64,000 nt of DNA from Rhodophyticola porphyridii (GCF_003688285.1 NZ_RCNT01000008.1:1-64000), one strand, 5' to 3'. Positions 52,855-62,990 are shown, counted from the stretch's first letter. Numbers and translations are program-made. Notes: a model not told the origin generated them from the letters alone.

Positions 52855-54789
52855 TTGCCCAAAGATACGCCCGATTTGCTGCCCGACGCCCATATCGATG
52901 CGGCCCGCTATGAGGAGATGTACGCCGCCTCCGTCAATGACCCCGAAGGGTTCTGGGGTGAGCATGGCAAGCGGATCGACTGGATCAAGCCCTATACCAA
53001 GGTCAAGGATACCTCCTTCGCCCATGACAATGTGCATGTGAAATGGTTCGAGGATGGCACTCTGAACGTTTCGGCCAACTGCATCGACCGGCATCTGGAA
53101 AGCAGGGGCGACCAAACCGCGATCATCTTCGAGCCCGACGATCCGAATGACGAAGCCAAACACATCACCTACGAGCAACTCGCCAAGGAGGTCGGCACAT
53201 TCGCCAATGTGCTGAAGGAATGCGGCGTGCGGAAGGGTGACCGCGTGGTGCTCTATCTGCCGATGATCCCCGAGGCGGCCTATGCGATGCTGGCCTGCGC
53301 CCGGATCGGGGCGATCCATTCGATCGTGTTCGCGGGGTTCTCGCCGGATGCGCTTGCCGCCCGGGTCAACGGATCCGGCGCCAAGCTGGTGATTACCGCG
53401 GACGGCGCGCCGCGCGGCGGACGCGTGACCGAGCTGAAGGACAACGTCAACAAGGCGCTGCTGCACAATGTGCTGGGCACCAGGTGTCTCGTGGTCAAAC
53501 GCACCGGCGATCAGGTTGCCTGGGTCGGCGGGCGCGACATCTGGTATGACGATCTTGCCGAGCGGGTCAGCAGCGACTGCCCGCCGGAAGAGATGAACGC
53601 CGAGGATCCGCTTTTCATCCTCTACACTTCCGGCTCCACCGGACAGCCGAAGGGTGTGGTGCACACCACCGGCGGCTATCTCGTCTATGCCTCCATGACC
53701 CACGAGTACACGTTCGACTACAAGGATGGCGATGTATTCTGGTGCACGGCGGACGTGGGCTGGGTGACCGGGCACAGCTATATCGTCTATGGCCCGCTGG
53801 CCAACGGCGCCACGACCCTGATGTTCGAGGGCGTGCCGACCTACCCCGACGCGGGCCGGTTCTGGCAGGTCTGCGAAAAGCACAAGGTCAATCAGTTCTA
53901 CACCGCCCCCACCGCGATTCGCGCATTGATGGGCAAGGGCACCGGCTTTGTCGAAAAATACGACCTGAGCAGCCTGAAACTGCTTGGCACCGTGGGCGAG
54001 CCGATCAACCCCGAGGCCTGGAACTGGTACAACGAGAATGTCGGCAAGGGCACCTGCCCCATCGTCGACACATGGTGGCAGACTGAAACGGGCGGTCACA
54101 TGATGACCCCCCTGCCCGGCGCTCACACCTTGAAACCGGGGGCCGCGCAGAAGCCGTTTTTCGGGGTGCAGCCCTTGGTGCTGGACCCGACCTCGGGTGA
54201 GGTCGTCGAAGGAAACGGGGTCGAAGGCGTACTGGTGATCGCCGATAGCTGGCCGGGTCAGATGCGCACAGTCTATGGTGACCACGACCGTTTCGTGCAG
54301 ACCTACTTCAGCGATTACAAGGGCTATTACTTCTCGGGCGATGGCTGTCGCCGGGATGCGGATGGCGATTACTGGATCACGGGCCGTGTCGACGACGTGA
54401 TCAACGTGTCCGGCCACCGTATGGGCACCGCCGAGGTCGAAAGCGCGCTTGTCGCACATGAGACCGTATCTGAAGCCGCCGTCGTCGGTTATCCGCACCC
54501 GGTGAAGGGGCAGGGCATCTATTGCTACGTCACCCTGATGAATGATGAAACGCCGTCGGACGAGCTGAAGAAAACATTGTCGGACTGGGTTCGCCGCGAG
54601 ATCGGCCCGATAGCGAAACCGGATGTCATTCAATGGGCGCCGGGGCTGCCCAAGACCCGCTCGGGCAAGATCATGCGCCGCATCCTGCGCAAGATCGCGG
54701 AAAACGATTTCGACAGTCTTGGCGATACATCGACACTGGCCGACCCGTCCGTGGTCGACGAGCTGATCGAAAATCGCGAGAAGGGCTGA
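52855..54789 (+). CDS. acs: Acetyl-CoA synthetase (AMP-forming)
   Basis: 644 residues, full length for Acs. Motifs: [20 protein letters not shown] (A3), TWWQTETGG (A5), [20 protein letters not shown] (A7/A8), and [12 protein letters not shown] with the acetylatable catalytic Lys. The start is TTG at 52855, supported by AAGGGAGAG just upstream and by the expected family N-terminus ([16 protein letters not shown]). It converts acetate, ATP and CoA to acetyl-CoA, AMP and PPi. It is followed by adk, a symporter pair and the DUF294 protein, forming an acetate uptake and activation cluster. Confidence 0.95.
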   Translation: MPKDTPDLLPDAHIDAARYEEMYAASVNDPEGFWGEHGKRIDWIKPYTKVKDTSFAHDNVHVKWFEDGTLNVSANCIDRHLESRGDQTAIIFEPDDPNDEAKHITYEQLAKEVGTFANVLKECGVRKGDRVVLYLPMIPEAAYAMLACARIGAIHSIVFAGFSPDALAARVNGSGAKLVITADGAPRGGRVTELKDNVNKALLHNVLGTRCLVVKRTGDQVAWVGGRDIWYDDLAERVSSDCPPEEMNAEDPLFILYTSGSTGQPKGVVHTTGGYLVYASMTHEYTFDYKDGDVFWCTADVGWVTGHSYIVYGPLANGATTLMFEGVPTYPDAGRFWQVCEKHKVNQFYTAPTAIRALMGKGTGFVEKYDLSSLKLLGTVGEPINPEAWNWYNENVGKGTCPIVDTWWQTETGGHMMTPLPGAHTLKPGAAQKPFFGVQPLVLDPTSGEVVEGNGVEGVLVIADSWPGQMRTVYGDHDRFVQTYFSDYKGYYFSGDGCRRDADGDYWITGRVDDVINVSGHRMGTAEVESALVAHETVSEAAVVGYPHPVKGQGIYCYVTLMNDETPSDELKKTLSDWVRREIGPIAKPDVIQWAPGLPKTRSGKIMRRILRKIAENDFDSLGDTSTLADPSVVDELIENREKG

Positions 54790-54802
54790 GGGGGTGGAGA
54801 TG

Positions 54803-55489
54803 ATGGCAGAGACCACAACCCGACCGGTAAACCTGATTTTGCTGGGCCCCCCGGGGGCCGGCAAGGGCACGCAGGCCCGAATGCTGGAGGAGGCGTTCGG
54901 ATTGGTGCAACTGTCCACCGGTGATCTGCTGCGCGGGGCCGTGGCGTCCGGGACGCCTGCCGGGCTTGCCGCGAAAACCGTGATGGATGCGGGCGAGCTT
55001 GTCTCCGACGAGATCGTGCTGGCGGTGCTGAAGGAGCGGCTTGACGGGCCGGATCTGGCCAAGGGAACGATACTGGACGGCTTTCCCCGGACCGAGGCAC
55101 AGGCCCGGGCACTCGATACGCTTCTTGCCGCGAAAGGGCAGAAGATCGACGCGGCGATAAGCCTGAAGGTCGAGGACGAGGCGATGATCGCGCGTGTTGC
55201 GGGTCGCTATACCTGCGCCGCCTGCGGCGAAGGATATCACGACGACTTCAAACAGCCCCGGGAAGAGGGCATGTGCGACAAATGCGGCGGCATGGAGATG
55301 AAACGCCGCGCCGATGATAACGCCGAAACGGTCCGCACCCGGCTGCAGGCCTATCACGCGCAGACCGCACCACTGATCGAGTACTACAACGCACGCGGCA
55401 CGCTGACGGAGGTGTCCGCCATGGGCGACATCACCGTCATTGCTGCCGATCTTGACGCCATCGTCGGCAAGCTGACGCAGGTGTCGTAA
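54803..55489 (+). CDS. adk: Adenylate kinase with zinc LID
   Basis: 228 residues. P-loop GPPGAGKGTQ (15-24) and DGFPRTEAQ. The LID domain carries four cysteines (138, 141, 158, 161), a zinc-stabilised long-form LID. It converts AMP and ATP to 2 ADP, and so recycles the AMP made by the acs product encoded 14 bases upstream. In-frame starts at 54800 and 54794 are possible. Rhodobacteraceae usually have adk in the ribosomal-protein region, so this may be a second copy. Confidence 0.93.
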   Translation: MAETTTRPVNLILLGPPGAGKGTQARMLEEAFGLVQLSTGDLLRGAVASGTPAGLAAKTVMDAGELVSDEIVLAVLKERLDGPDLAKGTILDGFPRTEAQARALDTLLAAKGQKIDAAISLKVEDEAMIARVAGRYTCAACGEGYHDDFKQPREEGMCDKCGGMEMKRRADDNAETVRTRLQAYHAQTAPLIEYYNARGTLTEVSAMGDITVIAADLDAIVGKLTQVS

Positions 55490-55591
55490 TCGCAATTCGC
55501 CGAGGCCCGGACCAGATATCGGGTGGCGGCGAGTACAATGCCCGTCGGATCAAGGAGGGTCTGGCAGGCGATCACTCGAAGGGAGTAAGCA

Positions 55592-55852
55592 ATGGCAGAA
55601 AAGCCAAATAACAACGCGTACTGGGCCGCGAATATCCGTCTGGTCACCATCTGCTTGGTGATCTGGGCGCTCGTGTCCTACGGATTCGCGATTCTGCTTC
55701 GCCCGATGCTTTCCGGCATCGCGGTGGGCGGCACGGACCTGGGCTTCTGGTTTGCCCAGCAGGGATCTATCCTCGTCTTCCTCGTCCTGATCTTCTTCTA
55801 TGCATGGCGCATGAACAAGATCGACAAGGAACATGGCGTGGAAGAAGAGTAA
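55592..55852 (+). CDS. DUF4212 small symporter subunit
   Basis: 86 residues with two membrane helices (about 18-36 and 50-68) and a charged tail. NNAYWAANIRLVTICLVIWALVSYG and WFAQQGSILVFLVLIFFYA match the DUF4212 family. It is thought to be the small partner of the SSS-family symporter encoded 15 bases downstream. Confidence 0.88.
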   Translation: MAEKPNNNAYWAANIRLVTICLVIWALVSYGFAILLRPMLSGIAVGGTDLGFWFAQQGSILVFLVLIFFYAWRMNKIDKEHGVEEE

Positions 55853-55867
55853 GGGACGGACCAGACC

Positions 55868-57649
55868 ATGGATCAGACAACACTCAATATCATCGTAGTG
55901 GGGCTGTCGTTCGCGCTCTACTTCGGGATCGCGATCTGGGCCCGAGCGGGCTCCACGTCGGAATTCTATGCCGCCGGACGGGGCGTGAACCCGGTCGTCA
56001 ACGGCATGGCCACCGCGGCCGACTGGATGTCGGCGGCTTCCTTCATCTCGATGGCGGGCCTCATTGCCTTCGTCGGCTACCAGAACTCCACCTTCCTGAT
56101 GGGCTGGACCGGCGGCTACGTGCTTATGGCGATGCTGCTTGCACCCTACCTCCGCAAGTTCGGCAAGTTCACCGTCCCGGAGTTCATCGGCGACCGCTAC
56201 TATTCGAACACGGCGCGGGTCGTGGCCGTCATCTCGCTGATCATCATTTCGGTCACCTACGTGATCGGGCAGATGACCGGCGCGGGCGTGGCCTTCTCGC
56301 GATTCCTGGAGGTCAGCTCGACCAACGGTCTGTTGATCGCCTCGGCGGTTGTCTTCGTCTACGCCGTTCTCGGCGGAATGAAGGGCATCACCTACACCCA
56401 GGTGGCGCAGTATTGCGTGCTGATCGTCGCCTATACGATCCCGGCGATCTTCATCTCGCTGCAGCTGACGGGCAATCCGATCCCGGGCCTCGGCCTGTTC
56501 TCGGACATGTCTGCCGGCAATACGGGGCAAGGCACGCCGCTTCTGGTCACGCTGGACGGCCTGTTGACCGACCTCGGCTTCAGCGCCTACACCACGGGCT
56601 CCTCGCCCTGGCTGATGGCCCTCTTCACCCTGTCGCTGATGATCGGTACCGCGGGTCTGCCGCATGTGATCATCCGCTTCTTCACGGTGCCGAAGGTGGC
56701 CGACGCACGCTGGTCCGCCGGCTGGGCGCTGGTGTTCATCGCGCTGCTTTACCTGACGGCTCCGGCCGTGGGCGCAATGGCGCGTCTGAACATCACGACC
56801 ACCATGTGGCCCGAAGGTGTGCAAGGTGAAGCCGTGGCGGTCGAGGACCTGCCGAACTGGTTCGAAACCTGGCAGGTCACGGGCCTGCTCGGCGTCGAGG
56901 ACAAGAACGGCGACGGCCGCATCCAGTACTACAACGACAGTTCCGAAGAGATGCAGGCACTGGCGGCCGAGCGGGGCTGGGAAGGCAACGAACTCGTCAC
57001 CTTCAACCGTGACATCCTCGTGCTCGCCAACCCGGAGATCGCGCAGCTTCCGGGCTGGGTTATCGCGCTGATCGCCGCAGGCGGCATCGCGGCGGCCCTC
57101 TCGACAGCGGCGGGTCTGCTACTGGCCATCTCCTCGGCCATCAGCCACGACCTCATCAAGTCGGTGATCAACCCCGGTATCTCTGAGAAAGGCGAACTTG
57201 TGGCCGCCCGGATCTCGATGGCCGGTGCGATCGTGTTGGCGACATGGCTCGGGCTCAATCCACCGGGCTTCGCGGCGCAAACCGTGGCACTTGCCTTCGG
57301 TCTGGCGGCGGCATCGCTCTTCCCGACGCTGATGATGGGGATTTTCTCCAAGCGGATGAACTCCGCCGGGGCAACAGCAGGGATGTTGGCCGGTCTGATC
57401 CTGACCTGCCTGTATCTGTTCACCTATCTGGGCTGGTTCTTCATCCCCGGTACGAACATGCTGGAAAACACCGCATCGAACTACCTGTTCGGCATCCCGC
57501 CGACCCATTTCGGGCCGATCGGTGCAGTGGCGAACTTCCTGGTTGCCTATCTGGTGAGCCGTGTCACGGCAGAGCCGCCGCAGCACATCCAGGAACTGGT
57601 GGAATCTGTCCGTATCCCCCGCGGAGCGGGCGCGGCGACTGACCACTAG
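55868..57649 (+). CDS. Sodium:solute symporter (acetate-type, ActP-like)
   Basis: 593 residues with about 13 membrane helices of the SSS family. FYAAGRGVNPVVNGMATAADWMSAASFISMAG carries the Na+-binding and GRxxNP-type region, and TAGLPHVIIRFFTVPK is typical of acetate permeases. A loop of about 60 residues (roughly 310-380) is inserted before a later helix. With the DUF4212 subunit it probably imports acetate or another short-chain acid with Na+. A strong terminator follows 50 bases after the stop. Confidence 0.92.
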   Translation: MDQTTLNIIVVGLSFALYFGIAIWARAGSTSEFYAAGRGVNPVVNGMATAADWMSAASFISMAGLIAFVGYQNSTFLMGWTGGYVLMAMLLAPYLRKFGKFTVPEFIGDRYYSNTARVVAVISLIIISVTYVIGQMTGAGVAFSRFLEVSSTNGLLIASAVVFVYAVLGGMKGITYTQVAQYCVLIVAYTIPAIFISLQLTGNPIPGLGLFSDMSAGNTGQGTPLLVTLDGLLTDLGFSAYTTGSSPWLMALFTLSLMIGTAGLPHVIIRFFTVPKVADARWSAGWALVFIALLYLTAPAVGAMARLNITTTMWPEGVQGEAVAVEDLPNWFETWQVTGLLGVEDKNGDGRIQYYNDSSEEMQALAAERGWEGNELVTFNRDILVLANPEIAQLPGWVIALIAAGGIAAALSTAAGLLLAISSAISHDLIKSVINPGISEKGELVAARISMAGAIVLATWLGLNPPGFAAQTVALAFGLAAASLFPTLMMGIFSKRMNSAGATAGMLAGLILTCLYLFTYLGWFFIPGTNMLENTASNYLFGIPPTHFGPIGAVANFLVAYLVSRVTAEPPQHIQELVESVRIPRGAGAATDH

Positions 57650-57699
57650 GGGATTGCGCCTTTCCGGGGCCTGCGTCACCGTGGGCCCTGCTACATCAT

Positions 57700-57732
57700 G
57701 GGCGCATCCCGCCTGATCGGGATGCGCCCTTT
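57700..57732 (+). terminator. Rho-independent terminator after the symporter gene
   Basis: GGGCGCATCCCG (57700-57711) and CGGGATGCGCCC (57718-57729) form a perfect 12-bp stem with a six-base loop, followed by TTTCC. It separates acs-adk-symporter from the DUF294 gene at 57757. Confidence 0.8.
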
Positions 57733-57756
57733 CCAGTTCAGCGGGCGTTTGGAAAT

Positions 57757-59571
57757 ATGACATTCGATCTTGCCACGATCCTGACCCAGACCCATCCCTA
57801 TGACAGCCTGCCCGCGGAGGATCAGGCGCTGCTGGCCGGAGAACTCTCCGAAGTCACGTTCGACACCAACGAGGTGATCTACCAAATCGGCGCACCGCAA
57901 ACCGCGCTCTTCCTGATCCTGCGCGGCCGCGTGAACATCACCGATGAGACGGGCGAGCTGGTCTCGATCCTCGGTCCTAAAAACTCCTTCGGTGAACGCG
58001 GCCTGATGAAGAACGGCATGGCCGCCGTGACCGCCACCGCGGCGGAGCCCACCACGGTTGTCGCCATTCCGGCGGAGATTTTTCACAGGCTGATCGGCGA
58101 ACATCCGGCGGTCCGCCGGTTTTTCGACCGGACCCGGCCGGCCATGGCCCGTAAGCAGGACCTGACGACCATGGCCCTGTCGGACATCATGACGCCCGGG
58201 CCTTTGACCTGCCCTCCCGGCACGTCGCTGATCGAAGCCGCCCGGATGATGCGCGACCGGCGCGTGTCCTGCGTGATCGTTTCCGAGAAGGGTGAAGCGA
58301 CCGGCATTCTGACGACCCGCGACCTGACCAACAAGGCGCTGGCGGAAGGGCTTGCGTATGATACCCCCGTCAAGCAAATCATGACGCCCGATCCGATCAC
58401 GCTGCCGCCCACGGCGCTGGTTTCGGACGTTCTTCATGCCATGGTAGAACGCGGCATCACCCATATGCCCGTGACAGACGGCGGCCAGCTTGTCGGTATT
58501 CTGACCCAAACCGATCTGACCCGGTTTCAGGCTGCATCCTCGGCCGCGCTGATCGAAGAGATCACCTATGCGCAAAGCACATCCGCGCTGGCCCAGATCG
58601 TGGGCCGCATCCCGCAGCTGCTGGTGCAACTCGTGGGGGCGCACAACGCACATCAGGTCGTGACGCGGCTGATCACCGATATCGGCGATGCGACCACGCG
58701 GCGGCTGCTTGCGATGGCCGAGGAAAAGCTCGGCCCCCCGCCGGTGCGCTATCTCTGGCTGGCCTGCGGATCGCAGGGCCGGCAGGAGCAGACCGGCATT
58801 TCGGATCAGGACAACTGCCTGATCCTGGACGATGCGGTGACCGAGGCGGATGACGCCTATTTCGCGGCGCTGGCCAAATTCGTCTCCGACGGCCTCGACG
58901 AGGCTGGGTATTTCTATTGCCCGGGCGACATGATGGCGACCAACCCGAAATGGCGCCAACCGCTGAGCACATGGCGGAAGTATTTCCGGGGCTGGATTGC
59001 CAAGCCGGACCCGGAGGCACAGATGCTGGCCTCTGTCATGTATGATCTGCGTGCGATTGGCGGCGACGCGGAGCTGTTTTCGGGATTACAGGAAGAAACC
59101 CTCGCGCAATCGGCCAAGAACAGCATCTTCGTCGCCCACATGATTTCCAACTCCCTCAAGCATACGCCGCCACTTGGCCTGTTTCGCGGCTTCGCCACCG
59201 CCCGCTCGGGCGAGCACAAGAACATGATCGACCTCAAGCACAGCGGTGTCGTGCCGGTCGTCGATCTGGGGCGGATCTATGCGCTGCGGGGCCAGCTGAC
59301 CCAGGCCAATACCCGGGCGCGTCTGGTTTCAGCGGTGGAGACGGGCATCATCTCCGCCACCGGCGGTCGCGACCTGATCGACGCCTATGACATGATCGCC
59401 GATACCCGGCTGGCCCATCAGGCCGCACAGATCAAGCGTGGCGAAAAGCCGGACAACTTCATGCCACCATCCGATCTGAGCGATTTCGAACGCAGTCATC
59501 TGCGCGACGCCTTCGTCGTCGTCAAAACCATGCAATCCGCCGCCGGCTCCCGCGGCGGTCATCTGAGCTGA
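57757..59571 (+). CDS. cNMP-binding / CBS-pair / DUF294 nucleotidyltransferase-like signalling protein
   Basis: 604 residues. A cyclic-nucleotide-binding domain (about 15-125) is followed by two CBS domains (about 140-200 and 205-260) and the DUF294 nucleotidyltransferase-like domain with GSQGRQEQTGISDQDN (338-353), a GlnD-type G-S-x-G-R...D-x-D pattern with its helical C-terminal domain. It is the standard partner of DUF4212/SSS symporters and is expected to control them by sensing nucleotides. Whether it transfers nucleotides is unknown. Confidence 0.9.
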   Translation: MTFDLATILTQTHPYDSLPAEDQALLAGELSEVTFDTNEVIYQIGAPQTALFLILRGRVNITDETGELVSILGPKNSFGERGLMKNGMAAVTATAAEPTTVVAIPAEIFHRLIGEHPAVRRFFDRTRPAMARKQDLTTMALSDIMTPGPLTCPPGTSLIEAARMMRDRRVSCVIVSEKGEATGILTTRDLTNKALAEGLAYDTPVKQIMTPDPITLPPTALVSDVLHAMVERGITHMPVTDGGQLVGILTQTDLTRFQAASSAALIEEITYAQSTSALAQIVGRIPQLLVQLVGAHNAHQVVTRLITDIGDATTRRLLAMAEEKLGPPPVRYLWLACGSQGRQEQTGISDQDNCLILDDAVTEADDAYFAALAKFVSDGLDEAGYFYCPGDMMATNPKWRQPLSTWRKYFRGWIAKPDPEAQMLASVMYDLRAIGGDAELFSGLQEETLAQSAKNSIFVAHMISNSLKHTPPLGLFRGFATARSGEHKNMIDLKHSGVVPVVDLGRIYALRGQLTQANTRARLVSAVETGIISATGGRDLIDAYDMIADTRLAHQAAQIKRGEKPDNFMPPSDLSDFERSHLRDAFVVVKTMQSAAGSRGGHLS

Positions 59572-59585
59572 CAGGAAAACCGCAC

Positions 59586-60113
59586 ATGTTCTTCACCCTT
59601 ATCGCCACTCTTTTCGCCGGGCTTGCCGGCGCCGGCATGGTGATGCTTCTCAGGACCGTGCTGAAGGACAGGGTTCCGAAATGGGCGACGCCGATTGCCG
59701 CCGGTGCCGCCATGATCGCCGCGACCATCGGCAGCGAGTACGCCTGGTATGATGGCACGTTGCAAACCTTGCCCGCGGGGATGGAGGTGGTCGCGACACG
59801 CGAAAACCAATCCTGGTGGCGTCCGTGGACCTTTGTCGTTCCCTATACCGACGGGTTCGTTGCCGTCGATCAGAGTTCGGTTCGCACCAATGACGCCGTG
59901 CCGGGCGTACATTTGCTGAATGTCTATGTCTTCGCGCGCTGGCAGGCGGCTACGCAAATCCCCTCGCTCGTGGATTGCATCGGTAGCCGCCGCGCCGACG
60001 TCATCGACGGGATCGAGTTCGACGAAAACGGCGCTCCGATCGATGCCGATTGGCGTGAGGTCACGCCCGACGATGCCTTGCTTGCCGCCGTTTGCGGGGA
60101 GGCCGTCAGCTGA
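59586..60113 (+). CDS. Hypothetical membrane-anchored protein
   Basis: 175 residues. The first two helices (about 3-23 and 35-52) anchor it; the remaining domain is probably periplasmic and has two Cys (CIGSRRAD and AVCGEA near the end). SWWRPWTFVVPYTDGFVAVD and HLLNVYVFARWQA look conserved. I do not recognise a family. It lies 14 bases after the DUF294 gene and before the sensor-exonuclease gene, so it belongs to this signalling cluster. Confidence 0.78.
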   Translation: MFFTLIATLFAGLAGAGMVMLLRTVLKDRVPKWATPIAAGAAMIAATIGSEYAWYDGTLQTLPAGMEVVATRENQSWWRPWTFVVPYTDGFVAVDQSSVRTNDAVPGVHLLNVYVFARWQAATQIPSLVDCIGSRRADVIDGIEFDENGAPIDADWREVTPDDALLAAVCGEAVS

Positions 60114-60164
60114 AACACCGGCCGGGAGGGGCCGACACTCGCGGGTAGGAGGAGGCCCGCAGCC

Positions 60165-62156
60165 ATGTTTACCCATCTCAGTCTGCGTTTGCGCATATTT
60201 CTGTTCTTCGCCCTTCTGGCCCTCGGCGGCTCGGCATTGATGATCGCGGGGCTGACGCTCGGATACATCCGTCTGGGCGAAGACCATGCCCTGCCGAGCT
60301 TCGTGATCGCGGGCGCCATCGGCGTCTTGGCGATTTTCGGGCTGACTGCTTGGGTCTGGGTTCTCTTCGATGAAAACGTGGCCCGCCCGGTGGAGAGACT
60401 GGCCGCGGACATGCGGGCACGAGCCCATGCCGATGTCGATCTGGATATCGACCATGCACCGGCGCGCTATCTGGGCGATCTGGCCCCGGCTGCGGCGGCG
60501 GTGGCTTCAAACCTCACCGAGACGCGCAACGCCATGGCACAGGCGATCGGTCGCGAGACCGCACGGCTCGGCCTTGAGAAATCTCGGCTGGAAACACTTC
60601 TGGCCGAGGTGCCGGATGGCGTTCTCTTCTGCACGCCGGATCATTGCGTGGCGCTTTACAACGGGCAGGCCCGCACCGTTCTGGACAACAGCCCCGCCCT
60701 GGGGCTCAACCGGCCGCTGGCCGATGTGATCCTGCCGGGCCCGGTGCATCAGGCCTATGAGCGGCTGCTGGCCGCAGAGGCGCAGGAGGGCGCGGATATT
60801 CTTTGCGCCACCAAGGCAGGCGCAAAGCTGCTTGAGGCACGCATGCGGCTGATGTGGCTCGACGCGCAGGAGACCAAACAGCCGGGCTACATTCTGAGCT
60901 TGCGGGATGTGACGACCGATCTGAAGATCCACGCGGAGCGCGCCCATTTGCTGAACTCGCTTCTTGACGCGGCGAAAGGGGCCGTCGCAAGCAAGGATCC
61001 AAGTGCGATGGAGTACCTTGTCAGCACCACGGCCGAAGTGGCCGCCCGCAAACCCCTCACGGATACCGCATGGTGGCCGATGGAAGCCCTTGCAGCGACA
61101 GATCTGGGCGCGGCGCTTTCATCGCGGCTGAAACGCAAGGGCGTGTCCATTTCCACCGATCTGCCCGCCCTGAAACTGCGCTGCGACGGGTTCGCGGTGA
61201 CCCGGCTTCTGGAACGTCTGGCGCTGGAATGGGCGACGGCGGGCGCCAGCGCATTGAAACTCGGCTTTGAGGATGACACGCAGAGCACGGGCCGGCTTGT
61301 GTTATCAGCCACGGGCGCCCCGCCCGATGCCGAAACGCTGGCGCGCTGGCTGGCCACGCCGCTCAGCCCCGGTCTGGCGCAGTTCGCCGGCCGGGACGTG
61401 CTGGTAACGCATGCCACGAGGCTGCTTCCCGACCCCTCCGGCGCGCTGTATCTGACCCTGCCCCTCGCCGATCCGCGGCCCCGCAGCACCGCACGGGTGA
61501 TCCAATATGATTTCGAACTTTTGCATGCGGATATCCCCAAGGAGATAGCGGAGGCCGCGCTGAGGCAGTTGAATTACGTGGTGTTCGATACCGAAACCAC
61601 GGGGCTGAACCCGCAAGTGGACGAGATCTGCCAGATCGCCGCCGTGCGGATCGTGAATGGCAAGATTGTCGATAGCGAGCGGTTCGACATGCTGGTCGAC
61701 CCGGGGCGGCGTATTCCGCAGGGCTCGATCGAGGTGCATGGTGTGACCAACGAAATGGTCCAGGGCGCGCCATCGGTCGGAGAGGCGTTGAAACGGTTTC
61801 ACGCCTATGCGGACGGCGCGGTTCTTGTGGCCCATAACGCCCCGTTCGACATGAGTTTCCTGCAGCGCCGCGAGGCCGAGATCGGGGCGCGCTTCGATCA
61901 GCCCATTCTGGATACGGTCCTGTGCTCGGCGATCCTGTTCGGGCAGTCGGCGGATCATACGCTGGATGCGCTTTGCCAGCGGCTTGGTGTCGTGATCCCC
62001 GAGGCCGACAGGCATACGGCAATCGGCGACGCCATCGGCACGGCGGCAGCCTTTCGCAAGATGATTCCGATGCTGGAAGCGGCAGATCTGCCCAGTTTGG
62101 GGGCAACGATCAAGGCTTTCGACAAACATGCCCGCCTGATCGAGCATCTCAATTGA
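60165..62156 (+). CDS. Membrane sensor fused to a DnaQ-type DEDDh 3'-5' exonuclease
   Basis: 663 residues. Two membrane helices (about 11-33 and 45-68), a HAMP-like linker (69-125), a PAS-like region (about 140-255) and a region resembling a histidine-kinase core (about 258-435) that lacks the phospho-accepting His box and the Asn of the N-box. From about 468 a complete exonuclease follows: VVFDTETTGL with Asp475 and Glu477, AHNAPFDMSFL with Asp562, and HTAIGD with His617 and Asp622. It closes the acetate/DUF294 cluster. It may act as a membrane-linked nuclease under sensor control; the substrate is unknown. Confidence 0.87.
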   Translation: MFTHLSLRLRIFLFFALLALGGSALMIAGLTLGYIRLGEDHALPSFVIAGAIGVLAIFGLTAWVWVLFDENVARPVERLAADMRARAHADVDLDIDHAPARYLGDLAPAAAAVASNLTETRNAMAQAIGRETARLGLEKSRLETLLAEVPDGVLFCTPDHCVALYNGQARTVLDNSPALGLNRPLADVILPGPVHQAYERLLAAEAQEGADILCATKAGAKLLEARMRLMWLDAQETKQPGYILSLRDVTTDLKIHAERAHLLNSLLDAAKGAVASKDPSAMEYLVSTTAEVAARKPLTDTAWWPMEALAATDLGAALSSRLKRKGVSISTDLPALKLRCDGFAVTRLLERLALEWATAGASALKLGFEDDTQSTGRLVLSATGAPPDAETLARWLATPLSPGLAQFAGRDVLVTHATRLLPDPSGALYLTLPLADPRPRSTARVIQYDFELLHADIPKEIAEAALRQLNYVVFDTETTGLNPQVDEICQIAAVRIVNGKIVDSERFDMLVDPGRRIPQGSIEVHGVTNEMVQGAPSVGEALKRFHAYADGAVLVAHNAPFDMSFLQRREAEIGARFDQPILDTVLCSAILFGQSADHTLDALCQRLGVVIPEADRHTAIGDAIGTAAAFRKMIPMLEAADLPSLGATIKAFDKHARLIEHLN

Positions 62157-62210
62157 CGTGAGGCTGCAGGTGCAGCATTTTCTTTTAGAAGAATCACGAA
62201 AGGATCTCAG

Positions 62211-62915
62211 ATGGCGCGTATACCGCTTTACCGCAAGGCCGAAACGGAAATGCTGCGGCGCATCAAGACCGGGGAATGGGCCATTGGCCAGCGGCTTGGA
62301 AACGAGTTTCAGCTGGCGGAGGAGTTCGGCGTAAGCCAGGGCACCATGCGCCGTGCGCTCATCACGCTGGAGGGCCAGGGCTTTCTGGCGCGAAAACCGG
62401 GCCGCGGCACCATCGTTGCAGAACCCGGCGATACCGGCGATGAGGGGACGGCCCGGCCCGGTTTCGACCGTTTGGCCACGCCCGGCGGCGAGCCGCCCGA
62501 CCTTGCAGTGTTTCGAAGCCGCACCACCGGTCGCCGCGCCGGGGCCGCAGAGGCCGAAATGCTGGGCGAGGCAAGGGCCCTTGTGGTGGAACGAATGCTG
62601 AAGCGCGGCTCTCGCCGGTTCGCGCAGGATGAAATCAGCCTGCCGGAAAGCCTGCTTGACGATATGGATGGCGAGGCTGCGGTGACCCTGCCGGACCTTT
62701 TATCCGCCCATGGCCTGGAGGTCGCGCAGATCGAGGATCGGATTACCGCCGAGCTCAGCTCAATGAGCGAGGCGGTCGCCCTGGAAGTCGACCGCAATAC
62801 GGCCCTTCTGGTACTCAGACGGATCGCGAAGGACGCCTCGGGCAGAGTTCTGGCCATTCAGGTCATGAAAATGGCCAGTGACGATATAGGCTATTCAATC
62901 GGTCTTATCGGGTGA
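62211..62915 (+). CDS. GntR-family regulator with UTRA domain (HutC-type)
   Basis: 234 residues. The N-terminal winged HTH (about 1-75) starts PLYRKAETEMLRRIKTGEW and has FQLAEEFGVSQGTMRRALITLEGQGFLARKPGRGT. The UTRA ligand domain spans about 95-230. AAGGA precedes the ATG. It lies 54 bases after the sensor-exonuclease gene and is convergent with an aldehyde dehydrogenase gene; its target is not clear from the sequence. Confidence 0.9.
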   Translation: MARIPLYRKAETEMLRRIKTGEWAIGQRLGNEFQLAEEFGVSQGTMRRALITLEGQGFLARKPGRGTIVAEPGDTGDEGTARPGFDRLATPGGEPPDLAVFRSRTTGRRAGAAEAEMLGEARALVVERMLKRGSRRFAQDEISLPESLLDDMDGEAAVTLPDLLSAHGLEVAQIEDRITAELSSMSEAVALEVDRNTALLVLRRIAKDASGRVLAIQVMKMASDDIGYSIGLIG

Positions 62916-62990
62916 TCCCGCCGGTTACCCGGTAGCCCGTCACAAACCCAAGGAGGCCGCCCACCCGGTTGGCGCGTTTCAGCGAACCCG

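Noticed and set aside
52542-52913. Plus-strand frame of 123 codons before acs
   Set aside because: Runs into acs in another frame, no motif and poor start context; the region is better read as the acs leader.
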